From Clostridiales bacterium UBA1779 (GTDB lineage Bacteria > Bacillota > Clostridia > Oscillospirales > CAG-272), in NCBI GenBank assembly GCA_002314565.1, contig DCGL01000049.1, positions 1 through 15,310 of the forward strand: a stretch of DNA of 15,310 nucleotides, given 5' to 3'. Shown here in pieces: positions 1-7,298 of this stretch (position 1 is the first letter of the stretch; every line of letters starts with the position of its first letter). The position numbers and the translations under genes are program-made. Under the pieces are notes generated by a model. It was not told the DNA's origin and did not search any database. It saw only the letters and a program-made list of their open reading frames with translations.

Positions 1-708
1 AACATTAAGCACAAGAAGGAAAAGACCGACGCCGCAAAGGCAAAGGTCTTCACCAAAATCGGTAAGGAAATCACCATTGCCGTCAAGGAGAGCGGAACGG
101 ACCCGAACTCCAACTCAAAGCTTCGTGACCTTATCGCAAAGGCCAAGGCCAACAACGTTCCCAACGACAACATCGAGAGAACCATCAAGAAGGCTGCAGG
201 AGCAGAAAACGTAAACTACGAAGAAGTAACCTACGAAGGCTACGGTCCGTCCGGAATCGCCGTTATCGTCGAAGCTACGACCGATAACCGCAACCGTACC
301 GCCGGCAACGTAAGAGCCGCTTTCTCAAAGTATCACGGAAATATGGGTCAGACAGGCTGCGTTTCCTTTATGTTTGAGGAAAAAGGAGTTATCATCATTT
401 CAAACGAAGACGGAGACATCGACGAAGACAAGCTGATGGAAACCGCTCTTGAAGCAGGAGCCGCAGATTTCGTCGCTGACGAAGACGTATTCGAAATCTA
501 CACCGAGCCCGACGACGTTTACGCCGTTTCCGAAGCTCTCACAGCCGCCGGATACAAGGTGGATTCCGCCGATAAGGAAAAGGTTGCTTCCAACACAGTA
601 GATCTCGACAACGAAGACGACATTAAGTTCATGAGTCTGCTCATCGAAAAGCTCGAAGATGACGATGACGTTATGAACGTATGGCACAACTGGGGCAACG
701 AACAGTAA
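1..708 (+). CDS. yebC: YebC/TACO1 family protein (5' end outside window)
   Basis: Frame 1 is open from the first base and encodes 235 residues ending at TAA 706-708. The first visible residues, NIKHKKEKTDAAKAKVFTKI, match the start of YebC proteins after the usual MSGHSKWA, so only about eight codons are missing. Other family hallmarks are the EGYGPSGIAVIVE stretch and NRNRTAGNVRAAFSKYHG, followed by the acidic C-terminal domain (DVFEIYTEPDD) typical of the three-domain fold. The family was first described as transcriptional regulators (PmpR). Bacterial and mitochondrial (TACO1) members have more recently been linked to translation through difficult, for example proline-rich, stretches. The protein is cytoplasmic. 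The gene lies 54 nt upstream of the flippase-like gene on the same strand, with a hairpin between them. Family assignment is firm; the choice between transcription and translation roles is not decidable here. Confidence 0.95.
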   Translation, partial: NIKHKKEKTDAAKAKVFTKIGKEITIAVKESGTDPNSNSKLRDLIAKAKANNVPNDNIERTIKKAAGAENVNYEEVTYEGYGPSGIAVIVEATTDNRNRTAGNVRAAFSKYHGNMGQTGCVSFMFEEKGVIIISNEDGDIDEDKLMETALEAGAADFVADEDVFEIYTEPDDVYAVSEALTAAGYKVDSADKEKVASNTVDLDNEDDIKFMSLLIEKLEDDDDVMNVWHNWGNEQ

Positions 709-726
709 TTTTTCACTTTATTGAAT

Positions 727-750
727 GCCGGGCTCCCAAAAGAGCCCGGC
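727..750 (+). promoter_or_regulatory. Perfect GC-rich intercistronic hairpin abutting a Shine-Dalgarno
   Basis: Arms GCCGGGCTC (727-735) and GAGCCCGGC (742-750) are exactly complementary over 9 bp with a CCAAAA loop. The next bases, 751-754, are GGAG, the ribosome binding site of the gene starting at 763. There is no U-tract after the stem, so it is not a standard intrinsic terminator. It could stabilise or process the yebC message, or affect access of ribosomes to the flippase gene. Confidence 0.6.
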
Positions 751-762
751 GGAGTATTTGAT

Positions 763-2211
763 ATGGAAAACAAAAGATACAAGAGACTTCTCTCCAATAC
801 TCTGATATTTGCGGTAGGCACCTTCCTGTCAAAGGCAATCGTCTTTCTGATGTCGGGCTTCTACACGTCTGTTCTCACAACCGGGGAATCCGACGCAGTG
901 GCTTTGATTCAGCAGGTGGGTAATTTCATTATGCCCATTGCCGCCATCGGCGTGTATGACGCGCTGATGCGATTTACAATCGATGCAGGGGACAGAAAAA
1001 AAGAAGTCTTTTCTTCGTCTATGGCCGTAATGGGGGTCGGATGCCTTGCATTCGTGCTTCTGTCACCTATACTTCTGCTGCTCGGTAAGTTCCTGACAGC
1101 CTGGAACGCCTCGTATACGCTTCTGATTGTATTTTTTGTTTTGTGTGCCAACTACCAGATTGCGGTTTCATATTATATCCGCTCGCTCGGAAAAACCAAG
1201 CTTTACGCGCTGCAGGGAATAGTTAATACCGTTCTCGTAATCGTACTCAATATCCTGCTTATCGGTGTTTTCAAACTCAACGCCTACGGTTACATCATCT
1301 CGATTTCCCTTGCAAACCTCATAGTTGCTATTTGGCTGACTCTTCAGGAAAAGCTTTATCTTGATTTTGATTTAAAGCTCGTTAAGATTCCGCTTATTAA
1401 AGATCTTCTTAAATACGGTCTGCCGCTCGTTCCCACGACTCTTATGTGGACTCTAACGAATATTACAGACCAGGTTATCGTGAGAGAAGGAGTATCACTT
1501 GAAGCCAACGGCATGCTCACCTGGGCATATAAGCTGCCGACACTGCTGACTCTGCTTACGACGGTCTTTATCGAGGCCTGGCAGCTGTCCTCCGTCAGGG
1601 ATTCAAAGGAGGGAAGCGACAGAAACGGATTCTTCCGCGACGTCTTCAAATCCTATTCCTCGTTCATCTTCCTTGCGGCCTCCGGCCTTATTCTCCTCAT
1701 CAAATTTCTGTCCTTCTTCCTTCTCAGAAAATCCTATTTTGAGGCCTGGGACTGGAGTCCGACACTCATCGTAGCAACCGTATTCAGCGCTTTCTCGACC
1801 TTTATGAGCTCCGTATTTATGGTATCGAAGAAAACGCTTCCGGACTTTCTGACGGCTCTGTGCGGCGCTGTGACGAACATAGTGCTGTCCGCAGTTCTCG
1901 TCCGTCCTCTCGGCGTTCAGGGCGTCTGCATCGCGACAATCGTCAGCTACGTCGTCCTTTTCATTATCCGTTGTATGACCACACGCCGCTACATCGAATT
2001 CCACGTCTATCCCGTTCGCATAGTAATAAACACGCTTCTCGTATCCGCCCAGGCCTTCCTGCAGGTTATGGGCCTGCCTGAAGGCAATCTGCTCTTCATC
2101 CCGCTTCGCGTCGCCGTCCAGCTATTGTTCTTCTGTCTGATTCTTGCTTTCAATTTCAAACCGCTTATGGGCTTTGCAAAGGAGCTGCTCGGATCACTGA
2201 AGCGCAAATAA
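763..2211 (+). CDS. Polysaccharide/oligosaccharide flippase-like membrane protein
   Basis: 482 residues from ATG 763. The reading frame is open back to TTG 721, but that would translate through the hairpin at 727-750 and has no ribosome binding site; ATG 763 has GGAG 751-754 eight bases upstream. The protein begins MENKRYKRLLSNTLIFAVGT, a short basic N-terminus followed by alternating hydrophobic segments through the full length, about 12 to 14 membrane spans, with the pattern of the MOP-superfamily flippases (Polysacc_synt/Wzx-like). Length fits the family (roughly 420-520). Such proteins flip lipid-linked glycans across the cytoplasmic membrane. No glycosyltransferases or polymerase are next to it, so the substrate is unknown. 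A MATE or MurJ-type relative is an alternative. It is probably co-transcribed with yebC and ends just before a repeat cluster and a bidirectional terminator. Confidence 0.85.
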   Translation: MENKRYKRLLSNTLIFAVGTFLSKAIVFLMSGFYTSVLTTGESDAVALIQQVGNFIMPIAAIGVYDALMRFTIDAGDRKKEVFSSSMAVMGVGCLAFVLLSPILLLLGKFLTAWNASYTLLIVFFVLCANYQIAVSYYIRSLGKTKLYALQGIVNTVLVIVLNILLIGVFKLNAYGYIISISLANLIVAIWLTLQEKLYLDFDLKLVKIPLIKDLLKYGLPLVPTTLMWTLTNITDQVIVREGVSLEANGMLTWAYKLPTLLTLLTTVFIEAWQLSSVRDSKEGSDRNGFFRDVFKSYSSFIFLAASGLILLIKFLSFFLLRKSYFEAWDWSPTLIVATVFSAFSTFMSSVFMVSKKTLPDFLTALCGAVTNIVLSAVLVRPLGVQGVCIATIVSYVVLFIIRCMTTRRYIEFHVYPVRIVINTLLVSAQAFLQVMGLPEGNLLFIPLRVAVQLLFFCLILAFNFKPLMGFAKELLGSLKRK

Positions 2212-2219
2212 TTATTTTC

Positions 2220-2270
2220 ACTTGCCTTCCAACGTTTATACTTGCCTTCCAACGGCAAAACTTGCCTTCT
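2220..2270 (+). repeat. Three copies of ACTTGCCTTC at an exact 20-bp period
   Basis: ACTTGCCTTC occurs at 2220, 2240 and 2260. The first two copies continue CAACG, while the third runs into the palindromic element that follows. Exact 20-bp spacing suggests local duplication of the edge of that element. It lies between the flippase stop codon and the terminator, and no gene is present here. Confidence 0.7.
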
Positions 2271-2320
2271 CCACGGGAGAAGGTGGCACGGCGCAGCCGT
2301 GACGGATGAGGCTTTCTCAT
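2261..2320. repeat. Interspersed palindromic repeat element, three consecutive hairpins
   Basis: Three small stems stand in a row: CCTTCTCC/GGAGAAGG (2265-2272 with 2276-2283), CACGGC/GCCGTG (2287-2292 with 2296-2301) and ATGAG/CTCAT (2306-2310 with 2316-2320). The wording (CTTCTCC...GGAGAAGGTGGCACGG...GACGGATGAGG) resembles a multicopy intergenic repeat of gut Clostridia genomes; that recognition is from memory. Open frames over it are not credible genes. Confidence 0.65.
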
Positions 2321-2328
2321 TAATACAC

Positions 2329-2360
2329 AAAAAAGGATGACCGCCCGGCCATCCTTTTTT
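2329..2360. terminator. Bidirectional intrinsic terminator between convergent genes
   Basis: An 11-bp perfect stem, AAAAAAGGATG (2329-2339) with CATCCTTTTTT (2350-2360), encloses a 10-base loop. The A-run and T-run make it work on both strands. It sits between the flippase (+) and the CNNM-type gene whose stop codon is at 2364-2366 (-), exactly where a shared terminator is expected. Confidence 0.9.
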
Positions 2361-2363
2361 ATA

Positions 2364-3722
2364 TTATTGTCCTTCGTCTTCGTCCTTACGCTTTCTCGCA
2401 AAGATGCCTTCATCCTCTTCCTCATTCTTCTTCGGAGGATTGACCGTTACGAAAAGCTTTGTAACGCGAACCTTGTCTTCCATATCGGAAACGAGAACGC
2501 GAAGACGGTCGTAATCGAAATACTGACCGACCTTTGGGTCGGAATTGAGGTTTTCAATTGCAAAGCCTCCGACCGTTGAATACTGACATTCAAAGTCTTC
2601 AGGCGGCTCGAAATCGATTGCGGCAAAGAAATCGTCGATATTCATATCGCCGTTGACTTCATATCTTCCGTCCGGACGCTCAATAATGTCCGGAATAATA
2701 TCGTCCGACTCGTCCCAGATATCTCCGACTATTTCTTCGAGTATGTCTTCAATGGTTACGACACCGAGGGTTCCGCCGAATTCGTCAATTACTATTGCCA
2801 GATGAGTTTTCTTCTCACGCAGACGGCGCAAAGCCATCGGCAGCTTCATAGTCTTATGAAGGAAGAGAGGAGCGCGAAGCATTTTGCGAATATCAATATC
2901 CGGATTATCCACAACTTCCTTGAAATAGTGGTTGAGATGCAATACCCCGATTATATCGTCTATCGTATCGTCGTAAACCGGAATTCTTGAGTAAGTAGAG
3001 GTCTCAATCGTCGCGATTATCGCCTCTTTATCGTCGTTGATGTCGATCGTAATAAGATCGATACGCGGGGTCATTATCTCCTCAATCGTCGTATCCTTGA
3101 ATTCAAGAGAAGACTGAAGCAATTCACTCTGATCTTCGTTTATAACTCCTTCTTCTTCAACCGTATCGATAATCGTTGAGAGTTCGTCCTCGGTAACGGC
3201 AGGAGTTCCCTCGCTGTCCTTGCCCCAAATCTTTCTGAGAATCCACATAAGTCCCATAATTATTACAACAACGGGGTAAAGAATTATCGTGAGAATACGT
3301 ACGGGAAGTGCCAGAACAAGAACGAGCTTGTCCGCGTGTTTCTTACACAAAATTTTCGGTACGATTTCACCGAAAATCAGCACGATAACGGTCATTATGA
3401 TAGTTGAAACCGTTGAAGCGATTCCGCTGTAGCCCTGTGTTTTGAAAAGTCTGTAGAAAAGGTCTATAAACAGTGCCGTTGCGCAGGTTGAAGCAGCGAT
3501 GTTGGCAAGGTTGTTGCCGACGAGTATCGCGCACAGTGCAGTCGTGAACTTTTCAGTTATGTAATATGCAAGTCTTGCGCCGCGTACTTTTTCATCGGCG
3601 CTCTTTTTCAGTCTCGTTTTGTTTGATGCGTTGAAGCTGATTTCGCTTCCGGAGAAGAAGGCAGAAAGCAGCAGCATAACGAAAATTACAATTATGTATA
3701 AGATTATCTGAACGGGTCTCAT
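2364..3722 (-). CDS. CNNM/CorC-type protein (DUF21-CBS-CorC_HlyC), second of tandem pair
   Basis: 452 residues. Residues 1 to about 150 carry an N-terminal DUF21 membrane domain with SGSEISFNA, GNNLANIA and GEIVPK. A CBS pair follows, recognisable from IMTPRIDL and from VIDEFGGTLGVVTIEDILEE, then the signature GDIWDESDD and a C-terminal CorC_HlyC domain (VTKLFVTVNP). The tail is highly charged (NEEEDEGIFARKRKDEDEGQ). Length is normal for the family (about 420-460). Members act at the cytoplasmic membrane in magnesium or divalent cation efflux and homeostasis; the older label hemolysin is historical. Start ATG 3722 overlaps the stop of the upstream paralogue in ATGA (3719-3722), with GAGG about eight bases before it, so translation is probably coupled. 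It ends at the bidirectional terminator. This copy keeps the canonical motifs better than its partner. Confidence 0.92.
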   Translation of the reverse strand: MRPVQIILYIIVIFVMLLLSAFFSGSEISFNASNKTRLKKSADEKVRGARLAYYITEKFTTALCAILVGNNLANIAASTCATALFIDLFYRLFKTQGYSGIASTVSTIIMTVIVLIFGEIVPKILCKKHADKLVLVLALPVRILTIILYPVVVIIMGLMWILRKIWGKDSEGTPAVTEDELSTIIDTVEEEGVINEDQSELLQSSLEFKDTTIEEIMTPRIDLITIDINDDKEAIIATIETSTYSRIPVYDDTIDDIIGVLHLNHYFKEVVDNPDIDIRKMLRAPLFLHKTMKLPMALRRLREKKTHLAIVIDEFGGTLGVVTIEDILEEIVGDIWDESDDIIPDIIERPDGRYEVNGDMNIDDFFAAIDFEPPEDFECQYSTVGGFAIENLNSDPKVGQYFDYDRLRVLVSDMEDKVRVTKLFVTVNPPKKNEEEDEGIFARKRKDEDEGQ

Positions 3723-5029
3723 TGCTCTGCCTCACTTTCCTGAAGTTCGGCAAGATCTTCTTCATCCATTACGTGAACGGTAAGAAGCACAATTCTGTTT
3801 CCGTCCATTTTATCAACGGTAATTTCAATATTACCGACAACAAATACGTCGTCTTTTTCGGGTGTATCAAGTTTCATCGTAGCCCAGACACCGATTGCCA
3901 TATTATCGACACCCTCCTCGGGAATCGGAACCCCGATGCGTTCGAAAACGTTCTTCATCTTCATCGTTGCGCTGACCTCGAAGTGATTGCCTCCTACCTT
4001 ATTGAAGGAGTTATCAACTACGTCCTCTTCATCCCAGATTTCGCCGACGAGCTCTTCAAGGAAGTCTTCAATAGTGACAACGCCTACAATCTTTTTTTCC
4101 GCATCACGAACGATACCGAGGGTGATTTTGCGCTGACGCATCGTGTCCAGAAGTGAATTAATGGTTTCGTGAGCTTCAACATAATGGGGCTTCATCATAA
4201 CCGAGCGCTTTTCGACGTTGTGATTCTTTATGTAGGCACGGATGAATTTTCTGACGGAAAGCACACCGATAACCTTGTCAAGAGAACCGTCGCAGATGAG
4301 AACGCGGGAAAGATGAACCTTTTTGACTTCTTCGATAAGCTTGCGGTTACTCAGGTGATAGTCAAAGAAAACGATATCCTCGCGCATCGTCATAACGTCG
4401 GAAGCCGTGGTTTCAGTGAAATCGAGAACGGATTTGAGCAGGTCCGATTGCTCGTCATTGATAACCTTCTGCTTTTCGGCAGTATCGATGATGTCAATCA
4501 GTTCGTCTTCGGTTATCGACGGGTCTTCTTCAGCCTTGAACAGTCCAGAAACGTAATCTGAAATGAGCGTAAAAAAAGCCACAAGAGGAGAGAAGAGCTT
4601 CATCAGCAGACGTAAAGAAGAAGCGCAAGCAAGTGACATAGTTTCACTTCTGTCATTGGCAAAGCTCTTCGGAATCATCTCACTGAAGAGAAATACAATC
4701 CCTGTGGTCACGAACGTGCTGACGAGCGTGACAGTATCGGATGAGCCGAATTTTTCGGTCACCCAGAGAGTTGCAACGCTGGCAGCTGCTATGTGTGTGA
4801 TGTTGTTGCCGATGAGAAGAGTCGTAAGAGCCTTGTCAAAATTGTTCAGTATAGTCATAACAAATCTGGCGCGCTTGTTGCCCTCGTTTTCGGCAAGCGA
4901 TTTCATACGGATTTTGTTCACGGCAGAAAAGCAGGACTCAGAGCCTGCAAAATAACCGCCGAGTATTACGAAAATTACGAAAAGTACTATGCATAATAAA
5001 TTGCCTGTACTACTACCGTCTGCGTCCAT
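3719..5029 (-). CDS. CNNM/CorC-type protein (DUF21-CBS-CorC_HlyC), first of tandem pair
   Basis: 436 residues with the same architecture as the downstream gene: DUF21 membrane domain (AGSESCFSAVNKIRMKS, LLIGNNITHIAAAS), CBS pair, EELVGEIWDEEDVV signature and C-terminal CorC_HlyC domain. Several motif positions differ from the usual form: SEMIPK in place of GEIVPK, VMTMRED in place of MTPR-type, and RDAEKKIVG where DEFGG-type is expected. It is thus a diverged paralogue, perhaps altered in nucleotide or ion binding, or a hetero-partner of the second protein. ATG 5029 is the first in-frame start; AAGGAG lies about 14 bases upstream, a long spacing. A strong promoter precedes it. Role in divalent cation transport is inferred from the family. 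Confidence 0.9.
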   Translation of the reverse strand: MDADGSSTGNLLCIVLFVIFVILGGYFAGSESCFSAVNKIRMKSLAENEGNKRARFVMTILNNFDKALTTLLIGNNITHIAAASVATLWVTEKFGSSDTVTLVSTFVTTGIVFLFSEMIPKSFANDRSETMSLACASSLRLLMKLFSPLVAFFTLISDYVSGLFKAEEDPSITEDELIDIIDTAEKQKVINDEQSDLLKSVLDFTETTASDVMTMREDIVFFDYHLSNRKLIEEVKKVHLSRVLICDGSLDKVIGVLSVRKFIRAYIKNHNVEKRSVMMKPHYVEAHETINSLLDTMRQRKITLGIVRDAEKKIVGVVTIEDFLEELVGEIWDEEDVVDNSFNKVGGNHFEVSATMKMKNVFERIGVPIPEEGVDNMAIGVWATMKLDTPEKDDVFVVGNIEITVDKMDGNRIVLLTVHVMDEEDLAELQESEAEQ

Positions 5030-5069
5030 TATTAAAGAACCATCTCCTTGTTTTACAAAATGATTTATA

Positions 5070-5098
5070 ATTATACTATATTTAATTTAAAAAGTCAA
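5070..5098 (-). promoter_or_regulatory. Sigma-A promoter of the CNNM/CorC operon
   Basis: Reading the minus strand, -35 TTGACT (5098-5093) and -10 TATAAT (5075-5070) are separated by exactly 17 bp of AT-rich sequence. Transcription would start near 5063, about 34 bases before the start codon at 5029, with AAGGAG in the leader. Confidence 0.85.
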
Positions 5099-5120
5099 GA
5101 ACTGTTTTTTGTTTTGCATG

Positions 5121-5239
5121 CGTGCCGGGGAACGGTTCTTTGGCACGTTGGAGAATCAGTGGTGTACCGGGGGACGGTTCTCCGACTCTGTGAAAACACA
5201 AAGCGTGCCGGAGAACCGTCCCCCCGGCACGCTTTGTGT
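5121..5239. repeat. Cluster of GC-rich palindromic repeats (CCGGGGGACGGTTCTCC type)
   Basis: Unit 1 has arms CGTGCC/GGCACG (5121-5126 with 5142-5147) around GGGGAACGGTTCTTT. Unit 2 begins near 5163 with ACCGGGGGACGGTTCTCCG. Unit 3 is inverted relative to unit 2, GGAGAACCGTCCCCCC inside a perfect 14-bp arm pair (5196-5209 with 5226-5239). Units 2 and 3 can pair over about 19 bp with one mismatch and one bulge. The core CGGGGGACGGTTCTC resembles multicopy palindromes seen in many Clostridia, similar in style to REP elements. No transposase gene is in this window. Confidence 0.8.
5196..5239 (-). terminator. Candidate terminator of the FAD oxidoreductase gene, formed by a repeat unit
   Basis: On the minus strand the 14-bp perfect stem ACACAAAGCGTGCC/GGCACGCTTTGTGT is followed by TTTTC. 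It begins 11 bases after the stop codon of the oxidoreductase gene (5251-5253). The short T-run makes it a moderate rather than a textbook terminator. Confidence 0.55.
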
Positions 5240-5250
5240 AAAAGATGTAA

Positions 5251-7080
5251 TTAATACAGGTCAAACGAGAAAATATGTGCGACGGCGGATCCGTAGGTGT
5301 TTATGAGGTCATCGCTGCCGTAGGTTGCCTCGGGAATCAGGCGAACAGCATAAGCTTCAATGTTCTCAAGCTCCCGGCGGATCATTCGCTGATAGTTTGA
5401 GTCAGTTGAATAAACCGTCTTCCAAACTCCTTTTTCCGTTTCTGCTTCGATGCGGAATTTCTTGAGCATGCATTTCGGGAAGCCGAAGGATGTATTGTTG
5501 TAGGCTCTTGCGCGGAAAAGCGGCATCGGAATGTACATAAGGTCGGGATTTCCGTCAATCTGCTCGCGGTCAAGGTCAGAGTCGGCAATAATTCTGAAAC
5601 CGTTTACGCGAGTCTTTTCCGAGAAAGTATAGGTAACCGCCTTGTCAATCTTTCCGAAGTATCCGTTGTCATTCCCCCAGATGCGGCGGTCAAGACCGGA
5701 ACGCAGGGAAGAGCAGTCGCCGTAATCGCAGCTGAGCTTTGCCCTCTCGGTAAGAGGATAATTCTTTCTTGTAAATCCGGGCAGGAAGCAGTCGTCTTCC
5801 ATAAGGATATTCTGAATTTCCGAAATCTTCGTCTGTGCAGCCTCACGGGGCTTCAGTCCGTACTTTATGGCAACGGCAGCGGCGGTTCCGCAGGCCTGTC
5901 CCATAACACCGATTGTGCCCATAACGCGGGATGAAGCAAAAGCTATGTGAGACGCGCTTATATTGCGGCCCGCGAACATCAGGTTATCGATATTCTTCGA
6001 ATACAGGCAGCGCAGCGGAATGGCGTAGGGCTCGGACAGACGGCGTTTCTGAAGGTGTCCGCCCTGATTTGCCCCTGATTCCATAAAGAAGCCTCCGGGA
6101 AGATGGTTGTCTATCTGCCAGCCTCCGTAAGCAACGGTGTCTTCGAAATTCTTGCCTCCGTTCTCAACGTCGTTCTGAGTGAGAACGTAATCACCTATAT
6201 ATCTGCGGCTTTCGCGTTTTCCGGGCAGGAAACCGAGCCATTCAAGCTCCCAGTTGTCGGCACCGTGGTCGCCGTGATTCTTCATATGGTCCCAGACACC
6301 GAGTGCCACCTTGAGCAGCTCATCGCGGATTTCTTCCGTATCGTGAATCGAGTCCTGCATACCGCCGAGCTCAATCCAATAGAAGTTCGTATTGGGCTTT
6401 ACCAGACACTCGTGCGGCTTGTTCTTCATATCGTCATCGGTCTCGAATTTATACGCCCAGGCAGGAGCCTCAAACTCGACCTTATGGTCGGTCTCCCTTG
6501 CCTGAATAAGCACGGACATTCCCATGGTATGATTGTCCGCCTCGGGGAGCCCGAATTCCTCATTGTACTCCTTCTGCGCTTCGCGCCCTACACGGTATTC
6601 GGCACCTACGAGCGGAGCTAAAATACTGTCGCCCGAGCAGTCGGCGAAAATATCCGCATAAACCGTGTGATTCGTGTACGTCGTCAGCTGGAAACCTGAT
6701 ACGGATTTGATATGTCCGTTCTCACTGTCAGCCGAATTGCAAGCGCAGTTGAGAAGGAGTACGATATTCTTTTCAAATCTGACCTTTTCATAGAGAATCG
6801 TGTCCCAGATTGACCAGTTTCTCGAAGGATTGCGCTTCATATTTTCAAGAGCAATCTCCTCCATAATTCCTGTTTCCTGCAGATTGCGGACGCGGGAGCC
6901 CGCTCCGCAGACCCACATTCTGATTTCACTCGAAGCGTTGCCGCCGAGCATGGGTCTGTCGTGCATAAGAACGACCTTTGCACCGTGTCTTGCAGCCGAA
7001 ATAGCCGTCAGCATACCGCCGAAGCCTCCGCCTATGACACACAGATCCGCTTTATGTACCTTGGTTCTGAGTCCTTCCAT
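5251..7080 (-). CDS. FAD-dependent oxidoreductase with C-terminal beta-sandwich-like domain
   Basis: 609 residues from ATG 7080. An in-frame ATG at 7113 would add 11 residues, but a consensus promoter at 7144-7116 puts the transcript start near 7109, downstream of that codon, so 7080 with GAGG upstream (7095-7092) is preferred. The Rossmann dinucleotide motif GGGFGG is at residues 17-22, with HDRPMLGGNASSEIRMWVCG following, the signature of the FAD_oxidored (PF12831) group; the domain continues to about residue 440 (FAGRNISASHIAFASSRVMG). The last 150 or so residues resemble a discoidin/carbohydrate-binding-like beta-sandwich, a weaker call. No signal peptide is visible, so it is probably cytoplasmic. 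Substrate is unknown; relatives often lie in carbohydrate-use clusters. It is divergent from the DUF4965-type gene. Confidence 0.85.
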   Translation of the reverse strand: MEGLRTKVHKADLCVIGGGFGGMLTAISAARHGAKVVLMHDRPMLGGNASSEIRMWVCGAGSRVRNLQETGIMEEIALENMKRNPSRNWSIWDTILYEKVRFEKNIVLLLNCACNSADSENGHIKSVSGFQLTTYTNHTVYADIFADCSGDSILAPLVGAEYRVGREAQKEYNEEFGLPEADNHTMGMSVLIQARETDHKVEFEAPAWAYKFETDDDMKNKPHECLVKPNTNFYWIELGGMQDSIHDTEEIRDELLKVALGVWDHMKNHGDHGADNWELEWLGFLPGKRESRRYIGDYVLTQNDVENGGKNFEDTVAYGGWQIDNHLPGGFFMESGANQGGHLQKRRLSEPYAIPLRCLYSKNIDNLMFAGRNISASHIAFASSRVMGTIGVMGQACGTAAAVAIKYGLKPREAAQTKISEIQNILMEDDCFLPGFTRKNYPLTERAKLSCDYGDCSSLRSGLDRRIWGNDNGYFGKIDKAVTYTFSEKTRVNGFRIIADSDLDREQIDGNPDLMYIPMPLFRARAYNNTSFGFPKCMLKKFRIEAETEKGVWKTVYSTDSNYQRMIRRELENIEAYAVRLIPEATYGSDDLINTYGSAVAHIFSFDLY

Positions 7081-7115
7081 TAAAGAATATACCTCACTTA
7101 AATTTTTCAACATAT

Positions 7116-7144
7116 ATTATAAAGTCAATTCTCGTTTTTGTCAA
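7116..7144 (-). promoter_or_regulatory. Consensus sigma-A promoter for the FAD oxidoreductase gene
   Basis: On the minus strand -35 TTGACA (7144-7139) and -10 TATAAT (7121-7116) are both perfect, with a 17-bp spacer. The predicted transcript start is near 7109. This rules against ATG 7113 as translation start and supports ATG 7080. Confidence 0.88.
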
Positions 7145-7197
7145 TGATGAAAAGTCGGCAGACATCTTAAAGCGCAAACATAAATTCAATTAATCTC

Positions 7198-7226
7198 TTG
7201 CTTTTTTTAATCAAAAAAGTTATAAT
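7198..7226 (+). promoter_or_regulatory. Probable promoter of the glutaminase-family gene
   Basis: -10 TATAAT (7221-7226) with 17 bp to TTGCTT (7198-7203), a weak -35. Transcription would start near 7233, leaving a leader of about 65 bases that includes an inverted repeat. The weak -35 suggests a need for an activator or modest basal activity. Confidence 0.6.
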
Positions 7227-7227
7227 T

Positions 7228-7277
7228 GTGTCAACGGACAGAATAACATCAAAACTATAATCTGCCTGTCCGAACAC
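7228..7277 (+). promoter_or_regulatory. Inverted repeat at transcript start / leader
   Basis: CGGACAG (7235-7241) and CTGTCCG (7266-7272) are perfect complements, and the flanks GTGT (7228-7231) and ACAC (7274-7277) extend the pairing across a small asymmetric internal loop. It lies just after the -10 of the glutaminase-family gene. It may be a regulator binding site or an mRNA hairpin; the sequence does not decide. Confidence 0.4.
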
Positions 7278-7298
7278 CGACTGAAAGGATTTTCAATA

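Noticed and set aside
2007..2330. Minus-strand open frame over the repeat region (HLLPWRRQVLPLEGK type)
   Set aside because: It is a translation of the palindromic repeat and the antisense of the flippase 3' end; no ribosome binding site and no gene-like conservation expected.
3722..4955. Plus-strand open frames of 130-144 codons opposite the CNNM/CorC gene
   Set aside because: They are antisense shadows of a well-supported gene with full domain architecture on the minus strand; no start signals.
5027..5047. Mini-ORF ATG-GTT-CTT-TAA in the leader of the CNNM/CorC operon (minus strand)
   Set aside because: Its ATG touches the AAGGAG site with no spacing, so initiation there is unlikely; three codons do not suggest a leader peptide.
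5048..5306. Several short open frames on both strands around 5048-5306
   Set aside because: They are translations of the palindromic repeat cluster and of a promoter; overlapping frames on both strands are equally open because the sequence is symmetric.
6103..6621. Plus-strand 172-codon open frame opposite the FAD oxidoreductase
   Set aside because: Antisense shadow within the Rossmann-fold gene; no ribosome binding site or promoter.
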